Shown piece by piece: positions 8,347 to 16,856 of a DNA stretch of 64,000 bases (its first letter is position 1; each line of letters begins with the position of its first letter). The stretch is from NCBI RefSeq assembly GCF_016722895.1, contig NZ_JAEQNA010000012.1, positions 34,904 through 98,903 on the forward strand, written 5' to 3'. The position numbers and the translations under genes were made by a program. The notes under the pieces were generated by a model, which worked only from the letters and a program-made list of their open reading frames with translations, was not told the origin of the DNA and did not search any database. The stretch comes from Ramlibacter aurantiacus. Lineage in GTDB: Bacteria > Pseudomonadota > Gammaproteobacteria > Burkholderiales > Burkholderiaceae_C.

Positions 8347-9444
8347 TCAGGGCCGTGCTCCCGGAATCGCCGCCAGCGGCGGCTGCACGTCCGCGTTCTG
8401 CGCCCGCTGGCGCAGGGCATGCTCCATCACGACCAGCGCCAGCATGGCCTCGGCGATGGGGGCGGCGCGGATGCCCACGCAGGGGTCGTGCCGCCCCTTG
8501 GTGATCACCTGGGTGGGCTGCCCCTGGATGTCGATGGTGTCGCGCGGGGTGATGATGGAACTGGTGGGCTTGATGGCGATGGAGACTTCCAGGTCCTGGC
8601 CGGTGCTGATGCCGCCCAGCACGCCACCCGCATGGTTGGTCGCAAAGCCCTCTGGCGTGAGCGAATCGCCGTGCACGCTGCCGCGCTGGGTGACCACGCC
8701 GAAGCCGGAGCCGATCTCCACGCCCTTGACCGCATTGATGCCCATCATGGCGAAGGCGATGTCGGCATCGAGCTTGTCGAAGAGCGGCTCACCCAAACCG
8801 GCGGGCACGCCCGATGCCATGACTCGGATGCGCGCGCCACAGGAATCGCCGCTCTTGCGCAAGGCGTCCATGTAGGCCTCCAGGTGCGAGACGTCGGCCA
8901 CCGGAGCGAAGAAGGGATTGCGGGGCACGTACTCCCAGCCCTCGAAGGGAATCGGGATGTCGCCCAGTTGCTGCATGCAGCCGCGAAATTCGGTGCCATG
9001 CGCCTGCCGCAGCCACTTCTTGGCGACGGCGCCGGCGGCCACCATGGGCGCCGTCATGCGGGCCGACGATCGGCCGCCGCCGCGTGGATCGCGCAGGCCG
9101 TACTTTTGCAGGTAGGCGTAGTCCGCATGGCCGGGGCGGAAGGTCTGGGCGATCTCGCTGTAGTCTTTGCTGCGCTGGTCGGTGTTGCGGATCAACAGAC
9201 AGATGGGGGTGCCGGTGGTTCGGCCCTCGTACACGCCGGAAAGGATTTCCACCTGGTCGGCTTCCTGCCGCTGGGTCACGTGCCGGCTGGTGCCGGGACG
9301 GCGACGGTCGAGGTCAGGCTGGATGTCGGTCGCGGCCAAGGCCATGCCAGGTGGGCAGCCATCGATCACGCAGCCGATGGCGGGGCCGTGGGATTCACCG
9401 AAATTGGTGACAGCGAAGAGATTGCCGAAGGTGTTGCCGCTCAT
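8347..9444 (-). CDS. aroC: Chorismate synthase
   Basis: A 365-residue chorismate synthase, the last step of the shikimate pathway: 5-enolpyruvylshikimate-3-phosphate to chorismate, using reduced FMN. The protein opens with the family N-terminus and FGESHG at 15-20, then RRRPGTSRHVTQRQEADQ, GGGRSSARMT and a C-terminal RHDPCVG. Length is normal. The chorismate formed feeds, among others, the trpFBA genes found further along the window. The downstream end is 15 bp from the DUF167 gene; upstream, the CBS-domain gene on the same strand is 67 bp away. Confidence 0.97.
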   Translation of the reverse strand: MSGNTFGNLFAVTNFGESHGPAIGCVIDGCPPGMALAATDIQPDLDRRRPGTSRHVTQRQEADQVEILSGVYEGRTTGTPICLLIRNTDQRSKDYSEIAQTFRPGHADYAYLQKYGLRDPRGGGRSSARMTAPMVAAGAVAKKWLRQAHGTEFRGCMQQLGDIPIPFEGWEYVPRNPFFAPVADVSHLEAYMDALRKSGDSCGARIRVMASGVPAGLGEPLFDKLDADIAFAMMGINAVKGVEIGSGFGVVTQRGSVHGDSLTPEGFATNHAGGVLGGISTGQDLEVSIAIKPTSSIITPRDTIDIQGQPTQVITKGRHDPCVGIRAAPIAEAMLALVVMEHALRQRAQNADVQPPLAAIPGARP

Positions 9445-9511
9445 TCCGGTTCCGTTTGCAGGCCGTTGCCGCCCCAGATCTTGGGCGGCAAGGAGCGGCG
9501 ATTATCCCGCC

Positions 9512-9976
9512 TCAAAGCTGGGCAGAAGGCTGGGCGTCCTCGCTGCTGGGCCAGTCGCGGATGTACGCCTTGAGCATCCGGTTCTCGAAGTTCTGGCTGT
9601 CGACCACGGCCTTGGCCACGTCGTAGAAGCTGATCACGCCCATGAGCATGCGTCGGTCCATCACCGGCATGTAGCGCGCGTGCCGGTCCAGCATCATGCG
9701 GCGCACCTCGTCGAGCTCGGTTTCGCTGGTGCAGGTGAGGGGGTGGTCGTCCATGGCCGATCGCACCAGCACCGAGCCCACGTTGGACTTGTGCTTGACC
9801 ATGCACTGGATCACCTCGCGGAAGGTGAGCATGCCCACCAGGTCCGCATGCTCCATCACGACCAGCGAGCCGATGTCCTTGTCCGACATGATGTCGATGG
9901 CGCGCTCCATCGGTTCGTCGGGGCTGACCGTATAGAGCACGTTGCCCTTCACGCGCAGGATGTCGCAGACTTTCAT
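9512..9976 (-). CDS. CBS-domain protein
   Basis: A 154-residue protein made almost entirely of a tandem CBS pair (Bateman module). The first domain covers roughly residues 5-65 (DEPMERAIDIM, DIGSLVVME, GMLTFREV) and the second 75-135 (DHPLTC, RHARYMPVMD, MGVISFYDVAK). Such stand-alone modules usually bind adenosine nucleotides and regulate partner proteins. ATG 9976 gives the natural start (MKVCDILRVKG) with GGAGA ten bases upstream; the frame continues open to 10114 without an obvious start signal. The divergent neighbour is exonuclease III, with about 150 bp between for both promoters. Confidence 0.88.
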   Translation of the reverse strand: MKVCDILRVKGNVLYTVSPDEPMERAIDIMSDKDIGSLVVMEHADLVGMLTFREVIQCMVKHKSNVGSVLVRSAMDDHPLTCTSETELDEVRRMMLDRHARYMPVMDRRMLMGVISFYDVAKAVVDSQNFENRMLKAYIRDWPSSEDAQPSAQL

Positions 9977-10128
9977 GCCGGTATCTCCAGGTGTCGGCGG
10001 TGCTGCCGGTCTGAACAAATATAGCCCACATCGCCGAGGGGGACCACTCCGGAAGACCTGAGCCACCAGGGGCCGCGGGGCCTGCGCGAACGAGCCACTA
10101 AACTGCGCCGGCACCCGAAGACACCGGC

Positions 10129-10908
10129 ATGAAGATCACCACCTGGAACATCAACTCCCTCGCGGCACGGCTGCAGCATGTGCTGGACTGGCTGGCCAGC
10201 AATCCCGTGGACGTGCTGTGCCTGCAGGAACTCAAGCTCACGGAAGACAAGTTCCCGCTGCTGGCCCTGCACGAGGCCGGCTACGAGCATTGCGCCGTCT
10301 TCGGACAGAAGACCTACAACGGCGTGGCCATCCTCAGCCGCACACCGGTCCGCGATGTCGTGCGCAACATGACGCAATTCCAGGACGAGTCGTCGCGCGT
10401 GGTCACCGCCACGGTCGACAGTCCGCTGGGCGAACTGCGCCTCGTCAACGGCTACTTCGTCAATGGGCAGGCGCCGGGCACCGACAAGTTCGCCTACAAG
10501 ATGGCGTGGCTGGACGGCCTGCAGCAGCACGTGAAGATGGAGATGGAGCGGCACCCCCGGCTCGTGCTGCTGGGCGACTTCAACATCGCTCCGGAGGACC
10601 GCGACTCCTACGACCCCGACGGCCTGCGCGAGACCATCCACCACAGCACGCCCGAGCGCGACCACTTCAAGCGGCTGCTCGATCTGGGCCTGGTCGACGG
10701 CTTCCGCCTGTTCGAGCAGCCCGAGAAGAGCTATTCGTGGTGGGACTACCGAATGCTGGGTTACCAGAAGAACCGCGGCCTGCGCATCGACCACATCCTG
10801 GTGAGCCAGCCCCTGCGCGACCAGGTCCGCGCCTGCCACATCGACCGCGCCCCGCGCAAATGGAAGCAACCCAGCGACCACGCCCCCGTGACGATCGAGC
10901 TGGGCTGA
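10129..10908 (+). CDS. xth: Exodeoxyribonuclease III (AP endonuclease family)
   Basis: A 259-residue metal-dependent nuclease of the ExoIII/APE1 superfamily, which incises DNA at abasic sites and degrades 3' ends in base-excision repair. Visible active-site landmarks are TWNINSL at the N-terminus, LCLQELKL with the metal-binding glutamate, GDFNIAPEDRD, and the C-terminal RIDHILVS and PSDHAPV, the latter carrying the catalytic Asp-His pair. Length is that of typical bacterial ExoIII. The stop lies just ahead of a 225-bp block of dispersed repeats that separates it from convergent ntrC. Confidence 0.95.
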   Translation: MKITTWNINSLAARLQHVLDWLASNPVDVLCLQELKLTEDKFPLLALHEAGYEHCAVFGQKTYNGVAILSRTPVRDVVRNMTQFQDESSRVVTATVDSPLGELRLVNGYFVNGQAPGTDKFAYKMAWLDGLQQHVKMEMERHPRLVLLGDFNIAPEDRDSYDPDGLRETIHHSTPERDHFKRLLDLGLVDGFRLFEQPEKSYSWWDYRMLGYQKNRGLRIDHILVSQPLRDQVRACHIDRAPRKWKQPSDHAPVTIELG

Positions 10909-10940
10909 AAGGACAGGGCCAGACCGAGAGGCGCCCAGAG

Positions 10941-11074
10941 GCCGCCGCGCAGCGGCAGGCCTGTCCTGAGCCTGTCGAAGGGCCGTTCCAGCGGCAACCG
11001 CGGAACCGGCTTCGCCGGGCCGCTGGTTGCGCCCCCTTGAGGGGGAAGCGGCGCAAGCCGCTTCGGGGGTGGGC
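10941..11074 (+). repeat. Dispersed GC-rich compound repeat, copy A
   Basis: This segment shares long stretches with copy C (in the opposite orientation) and its right half with copies B, D and E. The core, about 10998-11074, consists of CCGCGGAACCGGCTTCGCC, GGGCCGCTGGTTGCGCC, a C-run/G-run hairpin and AAGCGGC...GCCGCTTCGG. The left part, 10941-10984, carries the CTGAGCCTGTCGAAGG motif of the second repeat family. The element lies between the convergent ends of xth and ntrC and may act as a transcript-end hairpin. Confidence 0.85.
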
Positions 11075-11082
11075 CTTTGCTT

Positions 11083-11166
11083 ACCGCGGAACCGGCTTCG
11101 CCGGGCCGCTGGTTGCGCCCCCTGGGGGGATTCAGGGGGCTCGGCCAACGGGCCGCTTCGGGGGGG
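11083..11166 (+). repeat. Dispersed GC-rich repeat, copy B
   Basis: Second copy of the core repeat in the same orientation as copy A and nine bases after it. It contains CCGCGGAACCGGCTTCGCC and GGGCCGCTGGTTGCGCC, followed by a shorter divergent right end (GGGCCGCTTCGGGGGG). Its last base directly touches the stop codon of ntrC, so the repeat marks the 3' boundary of that gene exactly. Confidence 0.85.
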
Positions 11167-12663
11167 TCAATCCTCCAGCCCGAGCTCCTGGATCTTGCGC
11201 GTGATCGTGTTGCGCCCGATGCCCAGCTTCTGGGCTGCCTCGATGCGACGACCACGCGTGCTCTGCAGCGCGGTCAGGATCAGGCGTGACTCGAACCGGC
11301 GCGTGAGGGTGTCCCAGACGTCGTGCCGGCCGCTGGCCAGCAGGGCCTGCGCCTCGACCTCGAGGCCCGCTTCCCAGCCGCTGCCGGCTGGCGCCGCAAG
11401 CGCAAGCACCGGCGCTGCGGGCGCCTGAGGCGTTGCGGCCAGCGGCGCCAACGCCTCGATCAGCGGCACCGGTTCGGGCGCGGAGCCGGTCTCCGGGATG
11501 GCGGCCAACACCTCCGGCGGCAGGTCCTTGGCCTCTATCACCTGGGCCGGCGCCATCACGGTGAGCCAGTGGCAGATGTTCTCCAGCTGCCGCACGTTGC
11601 CCGGGAAGGCGAAGACCGACAGCCGGGCCAGTGCGGCGTCCGAGATGCGCTTGGGCTCGACGCCGAGCTGCTGCGCCGATTGCTGCAGGAAGTGGCGCGC
11701 CAGCATCGGCACGTCCTCGCGCCGCTCGCGCAAGGCCGGCAGCCGCAGGCGAATCACATTCAGTCGGTGGAACAGGTCTTCGCGAAAGCCACCGTCCTTG
11801 ACCCGCTGCTCCAGGTCCTGGTGCGTGGCCGCGATCACGCGCACGTTGGCCTTGACGGCGCTGTGGCCGCCCACCCGGTAGAAGTGGCCGTCGGAGAGCA
11901 CCCGCAACAGGCGCGTCTGCAGGTCGAACGGCATGTCGCCGATCTCGTCCAGGAACAGCGTGCCGCCCTCGGCCTGCTCGAAGCGGCCGCGGCGCATGGT
12001 CTGCGCCCCGGTGAAGGCGCCGCGCTCATGGCCGAAGAGTTCGGATTCGAGCAGGTCCTTGGGAATGGCCGCGGTGTTGATCGCGATGAAGGGCCCGCTC
12101 GCGCGCGGCGAGTGGCGGTGCAGTGCGCGGGCCACGAGTTCCTTGCCCGAACCCGATTCGCCCGTGATCAGCACCGTGACGTTGCTTTGCGACAGCCGGC
12201 CGATGGCGCGGAACACGTCCTGCATGGCGGGCGCCTGGCCCAGCATCTCGGGCGCGGCAACCATGCGCTCCTCGGCCACCTGCTCGCGCCGGCTCTCGTC
12301 GACCGCGCGGCGGATCAACTCGATGGCCTTGGGCAAGTCGAAGGGCTTGGGCAGGTACTCGAACGCGCCGCCCTGGAAGGCGGAGACGGCGCTGTCGAGA
12401 TCGGAGAAGGCGGTCATCACGATCACCGGCAAGCCCGGCAGCCGCTGCTTGACCTGGGCCAGGAGATCCAGGCCCGAGCCGCCCGGCATGCGGATGTCGC
12501 TGACCAGCACCTGCGGGCCATCGCCGTCGTCGTCGGAATCGAGGGCCTGCAGCACCTCGCGCGGGTTGGTGAAGCTGCGCGTGGGCAGCTCCTCCCGCAT
12601 CAAGGCCTTTTCCAACACGAAGCGGATGGATTGGTCATCGTCAACTATCCAGATCGGCTTCAT
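11167..12663 (-). CDS. glnG: Nitrogen regulation response regulator NtrC
   Basis: A 498-residue sigma-54 enhancer-binding response regulator. The N-terminal receiver domain carries the phospho-acceptor Asp56 in VLVSDIRMPG. The central AAA+ domain has Walker A GESGSGKE and the GAFTGA loop that contacts sigma-54 (ERGAFTGAQ). The C-terminus is a Fis-type helix-turn-helix with RRIEAAQKLGIGRNTITRKI. It is phosphorylated by NtrB, encoded 27 bp upstream, and activates nitrogen-scavenging genes, including very probably glnA, whose promoter region here carries a sigma-54 site. An Ala/Pro-rich linker separates the AAA+ and HTH domains. Confidence 0.96.
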   Translation of the reverse strand: MKPIWIVDDDQSIRFVLEKALMREELPTRSFTNPREVLQALDSDDDGDGPQVLVSDIRMPGGSGLDLLAQVKQRLPGLPVIVMTAFSDLDSAVSAFQGGAFEYLPKPFDLPKAIELIRRAVDESRREQVAEERMVAAPEMLGQAPAMQDVFRAIGRLSQSNVTVLITGESGSGKELVARALHRHSPRASGPFIAINTAAIPKDLLESELFGHERGAFTGAQTMRRGRFEQAEGGTLFLDEIGDMPFDLQTRLLRVLSDGHFYRVGGHSAVKANVRVIAATHQDLEQRVKDGGFREDLFHRLNVIRLRLPALRERREDVPMLARHFLQQSAQQLGVEPKRISDAALARLSVFAFPGNVRQLENICHWLTVMAPAQVIEAKDLPPEVLAAIPETGSAPEPVPLIEALAPLAATPQAPAAPVLALAAPAGSGWEAGLEVEAQALLASGRHDVWDTLTRRFESRLILTALQSTRGRRIEAAQKLGIGRNTITRKIQELGLED

Positions 12664-12690
12664 GCGTGTTCTTCCCTCAGGTCATGCGGT

Positions 12691-13767
12691 TCAAGGCAAC
12701 GGAATCAGGATCTTGAAATCCGTCCGGCCCGGTACGCTGTCGCACTCGATCAGGCCATGGTGCTGCTGCACGAAGGTCTGAGCCAGTGTGAGCCCGAGGC
12801 CGGAGCCGCCTTCCCTGCCCGACACCAGCGGGTAGAAGATGCGGTCCTTGATGGCCGGAGGCACGCCGGGTCCGTTGTCGATGACATGCAATTCCAGTGC
12901 CAGACGATAGCGCTGCTTGCCGAAGGTGACCTGGCGCGCGACGCGCGTGCGCAGCACGAGCTCGGCATCGCCCGCTTCGATGCGCTCGGACAGCGCCTGG
13001 CAGGCGTTGTGCGCCACGTTGAGCACGGCCTGGATCAGTTGCTCGCGGTCGCCGCGGAATTCGGGCAGCGAGGTGTCGTACTCGCGCACGACTTTCAGCC
13101 CGCGCGGGAACTCGGCCAGGATCAGCGAGCGCACGCGTTCGCAGACCTCGTGGATGTTCACGTCGCCCACCACGTGCGGCTTGCGGTGCGGCGCCAGCAG
13201 CCGGTCCACCAGGGTCTGCAGCCGGTCGGCCTCGTGGATGATGACCTGCGTGTATTCCTTGAGCTCGCGCGAGTCGATCTCCATCTCGAGCAATTGCGCC
13301 GCGCCGCGGATGCCGCCCAAGGGGTTCTTGATCTCGTGCGCGAGGTTGCGGATCAACTCCTTGTTGGCCTCCGCCTGGCCGATCAGGCGTTCCTCGCGCT
13401 CCTGGCGCGCGTGCTGCTCCAGCGGCAGCATCTCGACCACCACCTCGCCGAGTCGCTCGGTGGGCACCACCACCACATGCACCGCCAACGGCTCACCGCT
13501 GTGCCGCACCAGGGCGGCTTCGTAGCGCAGGACGGCGAAATCGTTGCTGCGGGCACCCTCCAGGGCGCGGTGCAGCGGCTGCGGGTCGGTGAAGACCTGC
13601 GGCAGGAGCGAGCCTTCGATGCTGCGACGCGACAGGCCCAGCGCGTCTTCGAGTGCGGCGTTGGCGAAGCGCACCGTGCCATCCGTCCCCACGACCGCCA
13701 CCAGGGTGGCCAACTGGTCGAAGGCCTGGAAGGAAGGGAGGGGATCGGCGGTGGGCTCTGGGGTCAA
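12691..13767 (-). CDS. glnL: Nitrogen regulation sensor kinase NtrB
   Basis: A 358-residue soluble histidine kinase/phosphatase that controls NtrC in response to PII signalling. It has a PAS domain (about residues 15-110), a dimerisation domain with phospho-acceptor His144 in NLAHEIKNPLGG, and an HATPase domain with the N-box NVAHNACQAL, the DNGPGVP box and GSGLGLTLAQ. There are no membrane helices, as expected. It lies immediately upstream of ntrC and 7 bp after the DUF4124 gene, forming one transcription unit. Confidence 0.96.
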   Translation of the reverse strand: MTPEPTADPLPSFQAFDQLATLVAVVGTDGTVRFANAALEDALGLSRRSIEGSLLPQVFTDPQPLHRALEGARSNDFAVLRYEAALVRHSGEPLAVHVVVVPTERLGEVVVEMLPLEQHARQEREERLIGQAEANKELIRNLAHEIKNPLGGIRGAAQLLEMEIDSRELKEYTQVIIHEADRLQTLVDRLLAPHRKPHVVGDVNIHEVCERVRSLILAEFPRGLKVVREYDTSLPEFRGDREQLIQAVLNVAHNACQALSERIEAGDAELVLRTRVARQVTFGKQRYRLALELHVIDNGPGVPPAIKDRIFYPLVSGREGGSGLGLTLAQTFVQQHHGLIECDSVPGRTDFKILIPLP

Positions 13768-13774
13768 GGGAGGT

Positions 13775-14290
13775 CTAGCGGGAAGCGGTCAGCCGGGAGA
13801 GTTCGCGCCGGATGCCGGCGATGTCGGCTTCGTTGCGGGTGATGGCGGCCTTGAGCTCGGCCACGCGGTCCAGGTACTTCTGGTGGTTGCGCGTCTCGGG
13901 GCCCAGCTTCTCGGGCTCGCCGTTGTTGTATTCCTTGAGCAGTTCGGCCTGGCGTGTCTCGGCCCTCTTCAGCTCGGTCTCCAGGATCAGGCGGGCATCG
14001 GCGTCGCGCGCGCGCTGCTCGCTGCTGTCGACCCGGTTCGGCGCCGGGCTGCCCGCGGCCTGCTGCGGCTGCGCGGCGCTGGCCGGGGCCACCACGCGCG
14101 TGGGCGGGGTCTGCACGCGGGTGCCTTCGATCACGGTGAAGTTGTTGCCCTCGATGGGCTTGCACCCTTTGGACTGGGCCTCGGCGGCGTCGTTGGTGTA
14201 GGTGTTGCCGCAGCGATAGACGCGGGTCTGCGCCTGGGCGGCGGTGGCCACGGCAGCCAGCAGAGAGAACAGGACAAGTGCGTGGTTCAT
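13775..14290 (-). CDS. Exported DUF4124-type protein between glnA and ntrBC
   Basis: A 171-residue protein. ATG 14290 gives a clear signal peptide (MNHALVLFSLLAAVATAAQA) followed by a short domain resembling DUF4124, with YRCGNTYTNDAAEA and a second cysteine in KGCKPIEG. The remainder is a Pro/Ala-rich linker and a charged helical region (residues about 95-165) rich in Glu, Arg and Lys that could form a coiled coil. It is predicted to be periplasmic. The position between glnA and ntrB is a recurring arrangement in related bacteria, but no function is known. A longer start at 14326 would destroy the signal-peptide layout. Confidence 0.75.
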   Translation of the reverse strand: MNHALVLFSLLAAVATAAQAQTRVYRCGNTYTNDAAEAQSKGCKPIEGNNFTVIEGTRVQTPPTRVVAPASAAQPQQAAGSPAPNRVDSSEQRARDADARLILETELKRAETRQAELLKEYNNGEPEKLGPETRNHQKYLDRVAELKAAITRNEADIAGIRRELSRLTASR

Positions 14291-14372
14291 CGGGGGTCTC
14301 AGGCGGCTCGGGCTCATGGCGGGCAAGTATGGCTGAACTCTTCAGCAGCGAAGCAATGCCCCTGCCGGAAAG

Positions 14373-14402
14373 AAAAACGGGCGGCCCGGACCGCCCATTT
14401 TT
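14373..14402 (-). terminator. Rho-independent terminator after glnA
   Basis: On the minus strand a GGGCGG / CCGCCC stem with a six-base loop is followed directly by TTTTT, a standard intrinsic terminator. It lies about 40 bp beyond the glnA stop and 80 bp before the DUF4124 gene, so most glnA transcripts should end here and the ntrBC genes probably depend on read-through or their own promoter. A-run/T-run symmetry makes it potentially bidirectional. Confidence 0.8.
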
Positions 14403-14441
14403 CACGCAGGCCGGGCGCCGCGAGGCGCCGGCGCATCGGCC

Positions 14442-15860
14442 TCAGAGGCTGTAGTACATGTCGAACTCGATGGGGTGCGTGGTCATGCGGAAGCGCGTGA
14501 CCTCGGTCATCTTGAGCTCGATGTAGGCGTCGATCATCGCCTCGCTGAACACACCGCCCTTGGTCAGGAAGGCGCGGTCCTTGTCCAGGTACTCCAGCGC
14601 CTGGTCGAGGCTGTGGCAGACGGTCGGGATCTGCGCGTCTTCTTCCGGCGGCAGGTGGTAGAGGTCCTTGGTGGCGGCCTCGCCCGGGTGGATCTTGTTC
14701 TCGACGCCGTCCAGGCCCGCCATCAGCAGCGCGGCGAAACCCAGGTACGGGTTCATCAGCGGATCCGGGAAGCGTGCCTCGATGCGGCGGCCCTTGGGGT
14801 TCGCCACGAAGGGAATGCGGATGGAGGCCGAGCGGTTGCGGGCCGAGTAGGCCAGCTTGACCGGGGCTTCGAAGCCGGGGACCAGGCGCTTGTAGCTGTT
14901 GGTGCCGGGGTTGGTGATGGCATTGAGCGCGCGGGCGTGCTTGATGATGCCGCCGATGTAGTACAGCGCGAACTCCGACAGGCCGGCATAGCCGTCGCCC
15001 GCGAACAGGTTCTTGCCGTCCTTCCAGACCGACTGGTGCACGTGCATGCCCGAGCCGTTGTCGCCCACCAGGGGCTTGGGCATGAAGGTGGCGGTCTTTC
15101 CGTAGGCGTTGGCCACGTTGTGGATCACGTACTTCTGCAGCATGGTCCAGTCGGCCCGGCGCACCAGGGTGTTGAAGCGGGTGCCGATCTCGTTCTGGCC
15201 GGCGCCGGCCACCTCGTGATGGAACACCTCGACCGGGATGCCCAGCGTTTCGAGGATCAGCGACATCTCGGCGCGCATGTCCTGCGTGCTGTCGACGGGA
15301 GGCACGGGGAAGTAGCCGCCCTTGACGGTGGGGCGGTGGCCCTTGTTGCCGCCTTCGATCTTCTTGCCGGTGTTCCAGGAGGCTTCGTATTCGTCCACCT
15401 GCACGAACGAGCCGGACATGTCGGCGCCCCAGCGCACGTCATCGAAGATGAAGAACTCGGGCTCGGGTCCGAAGAAAGCGGTGTCGCCCAGGCCGGAGGC
15501 CTTGAGGTAGGCCTCGGCGCGCTTGGCAATGGAGCGCGGGTCGCGGTCGTAGGCCTTGCCGTCACCGGGTTCCAGCACGTCGCAAGAGAGCAGTAGCGTG
15601 GTCTCTTCGAAGAAGGGATCGATGTTGGCCGTGTCGGGATCGGGCATCAGCAGCATGTCCGACGCCTCGATGCCCTTCCAGCCGGCGATCGACGAGCCGT
15701 CGAAGGCGTGGCCCGAGGTGAACTTGTCCTCGTCGAAGTGCGAGACGGGCACGGTCACGTGCTGTTCCTTTCCGCGGGTATCGGTGAAGCGGAAGTCGAC
15801 GAACTTGACTTCGTTTTCCTTCACCATCTTCATCACGTCGGCGACGGTCTTGGCTGCCAT
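14442..15860 (-). CDS. glnA: Glutamine synthetase type I
   Basis: A 472-residue glutamine synthetase (glutamate + ammonia + ATP to glutamine), a dodecameric cytoplasmic enzyme. Landmarks: DGSSIAGWKGI, the GPEPEFF metal-ligand motif, the latch stretch NGSGMHVHQS, NRSASIRIP, and KDLYHLPPEE, which carries the tyrosine used for adenylylation in type I-beta enzymes. ATG 15860 is preceded by GGAGAA at a good distance; the frame extends to 15989 across the promoter region. The sigma-54 promoter and the ntrB/ntrC genes downstream show classical nitrogen control. Confidence 0.98.
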   Translation of the reverse strand: MAAKTVADVMKMVKENEVKFVDFRFTDTRGKEQHVTVPVSHFDEDKFTSGHAFDGSSIAGWKGIEASDMLLMPDPDTANIDPFFEETTLLLSCDVLEPGDGKAYDRDPRSIAKRAEAYLKASGLGDTAFFGPEPEFFIFDDVRWGADMSGSFVQVDEYEASWNTGKKIEGGNKGHRPTVKGGYFPVPPVDSTQDMRAEMSLILETLGIPVEVFHHEVAGAGQNEIGTRFNTLVRRADWTMLQKYVIHNVANAYGKTATFMPKPLVGDNGSGMHVHQSVWKDGKNLFAGDGYAGLSEFALYYIGGIIKHARALNAITNPGTNSYKRLVPGFEAPVKLAYSARNRSASIRIPFVANPKGRRIEARFPDPLMNPYLGFAALLMAGLDGVENKIHPGEAATKDLYHLPPEEDAQIPTVCHSLDQALEYLDKDRAFLTKGGVFSEAMIDAYIELKMTEVTRFRMTTHPIEFDMYYSL

Positions 15861-15907
15861 CAGTTTCTCCTGGTCGATGGTTGGTTGATCAATGACGGGG
15901 GCGGGGA

Positions 15908-15923
15908 TGCAGTTTTCATGCCA
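15908..15923 (-). promoter_or_regulatory. Sigma-54 (-24/-12) promoter of glnA
   Basis: On the minus strand the sequence TGGCATGAAAACTGCA matches the sigma-54 consensus TGGCAC-N5-TTGCW: the GG and GC dinucleotides are exactly ten bases apart. Transcription would start about 35-40 bases before the glnA ATG at 15860. An imperfect palindrome (TGCACC...GTGGCA) overlaps the -24 region and could contribute to NtrC binding, though its spacing is not the textbook one. Confidence 0.8.
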
Positions 15924-16009
15924 CCTGCTGGTGCATGACGCGACCTGGCATGCGGTCGAGCTGGTCGCTCCAATCTGGTGCCAGCGCACCGAATTGGAGC
16001 AGATAAGGG

Positions 16010-16840
16010 TTAATTCGGGGTGGAGAGGCCGATCTCTCGCACCAACTCGGGGCCGAGGTCGAGTTTCATGGCCTGCAGGCCGCTCAGCAGCTGCCGGTAC
16101 GCGGGCTCGACGTCGGCCGGCTCACCCTTGACGCCCAGGTCGATGTGGCGTCCCCACTGGGGATGGTCGACGCTGGGCAGGCTGAACACCTTGATCGCCG
16201 GGTGGTCGCGCTCCACGGCTTCCATCAACGGCGTGAGCGTGGCCTCCATCGAGCCGTGCACGATGACGGATTTCTCGAGATACGGCTGCTGGCGGAACAG
16301 GTGGCGGTATTGCTGGTCCAGCACCCATTCCATCATCGGCCAGGCCATCACCGGAAAGCCCGGGACGAAGTGGACGTGCGCCACGCTGAAGCCGGGGATC
16401 TTGTTGTACGGGTTGGGGATGAGCCGGGCGCCCTGGGGGAACACGCCCATGTTGAGCCGGTGCGCGTTGTCGGCACGGTCGGGGTCGTAGGGCACACCCT
16501 GCTCGCGCGCGGTGTCCTGCATGCGCTCTCGGATCAGGGCCGCGGCCTGCGGATGCAGTTCCAGCTCGACCGCCAGCGCACGAGCGGCGCATTGGCGGGT
16601 GTGGTCGTCGGGCGTGGCACCGATGCCGCCGCAAGAGAACACCGGATGCCCCGCCTCGAAGGCTCGCCGCAGGCTGGCGGTGATGCGATCGGGCGCATCG
16701 CCCACGTACTCGGCCCACGACAGCTGCAGCCCGCGGGCGGCCAGCAGCTCGATCAGCTTGGGCATGTGCTTGTCGGCGCGTTTACCGGAAAGGATCTCGT
16801 CGCCGACGATGATCAGGCCGAATTCTGAAGTGGCGGTCAT
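16010..16840 (-). CDS. CinA-like / molybdopterin-binding (MoaB/MogA-fold) protein
   Basis: A 276-residue protein whose first ~170 residues match the MoCF-biosynthesis fold found in the N-terminal domain of CinA: LIIVGDEILSGKRADKH at the start, SCGGIGATPDDHT and GFPVMAWPM in the middle. No C-terminal nicotinamide-nucleotide amidase domain is present, so it is the short form. The ATG at 16840 is the natural start; the frame runs further upstream through the neighbouring gene. Possible roles are nucleotide-pyrophosphatase-like or molybdopterin-related, but the short forms are not well characterised. It lies upstream of the glnA promoter on the same strand. Confidence 0.85.
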   Translation of the reverse strand: MTATSEFGLIIVGDEILSGKRADKHMPKLIELLAARGLQLSWAEYVGDAPDRITASLRRAFEAGHPVFSCGGIGATPDDHTRQCAARALAVELELHPQAAALIRERMQDTAREQGVPYDPDRADNAHRLNMGVFPQGARLIPNPYNKIPGFSVAHVHFVPGFPVMAWPMMEWVLDQQYRHLFRQQPYLEKSVIVHGSMEATLTPLMEAVERDHPAIKVFSLPSVDHPQWGRHIDLGVKGEPADVEPAYRQLLSGLQAMKLDLGPELVREIGLSTPN

Positions 16841-16856
16841 GGAGGCGGATTGTGAG

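Noticed and set aside
15976..15991. TGGCAC on the minus strand as a second sigma-54 site upstream of glnA
   Set aside because: The -12 GC at the required ten-base distance is missing; the element at 15908-15923 fits much better.
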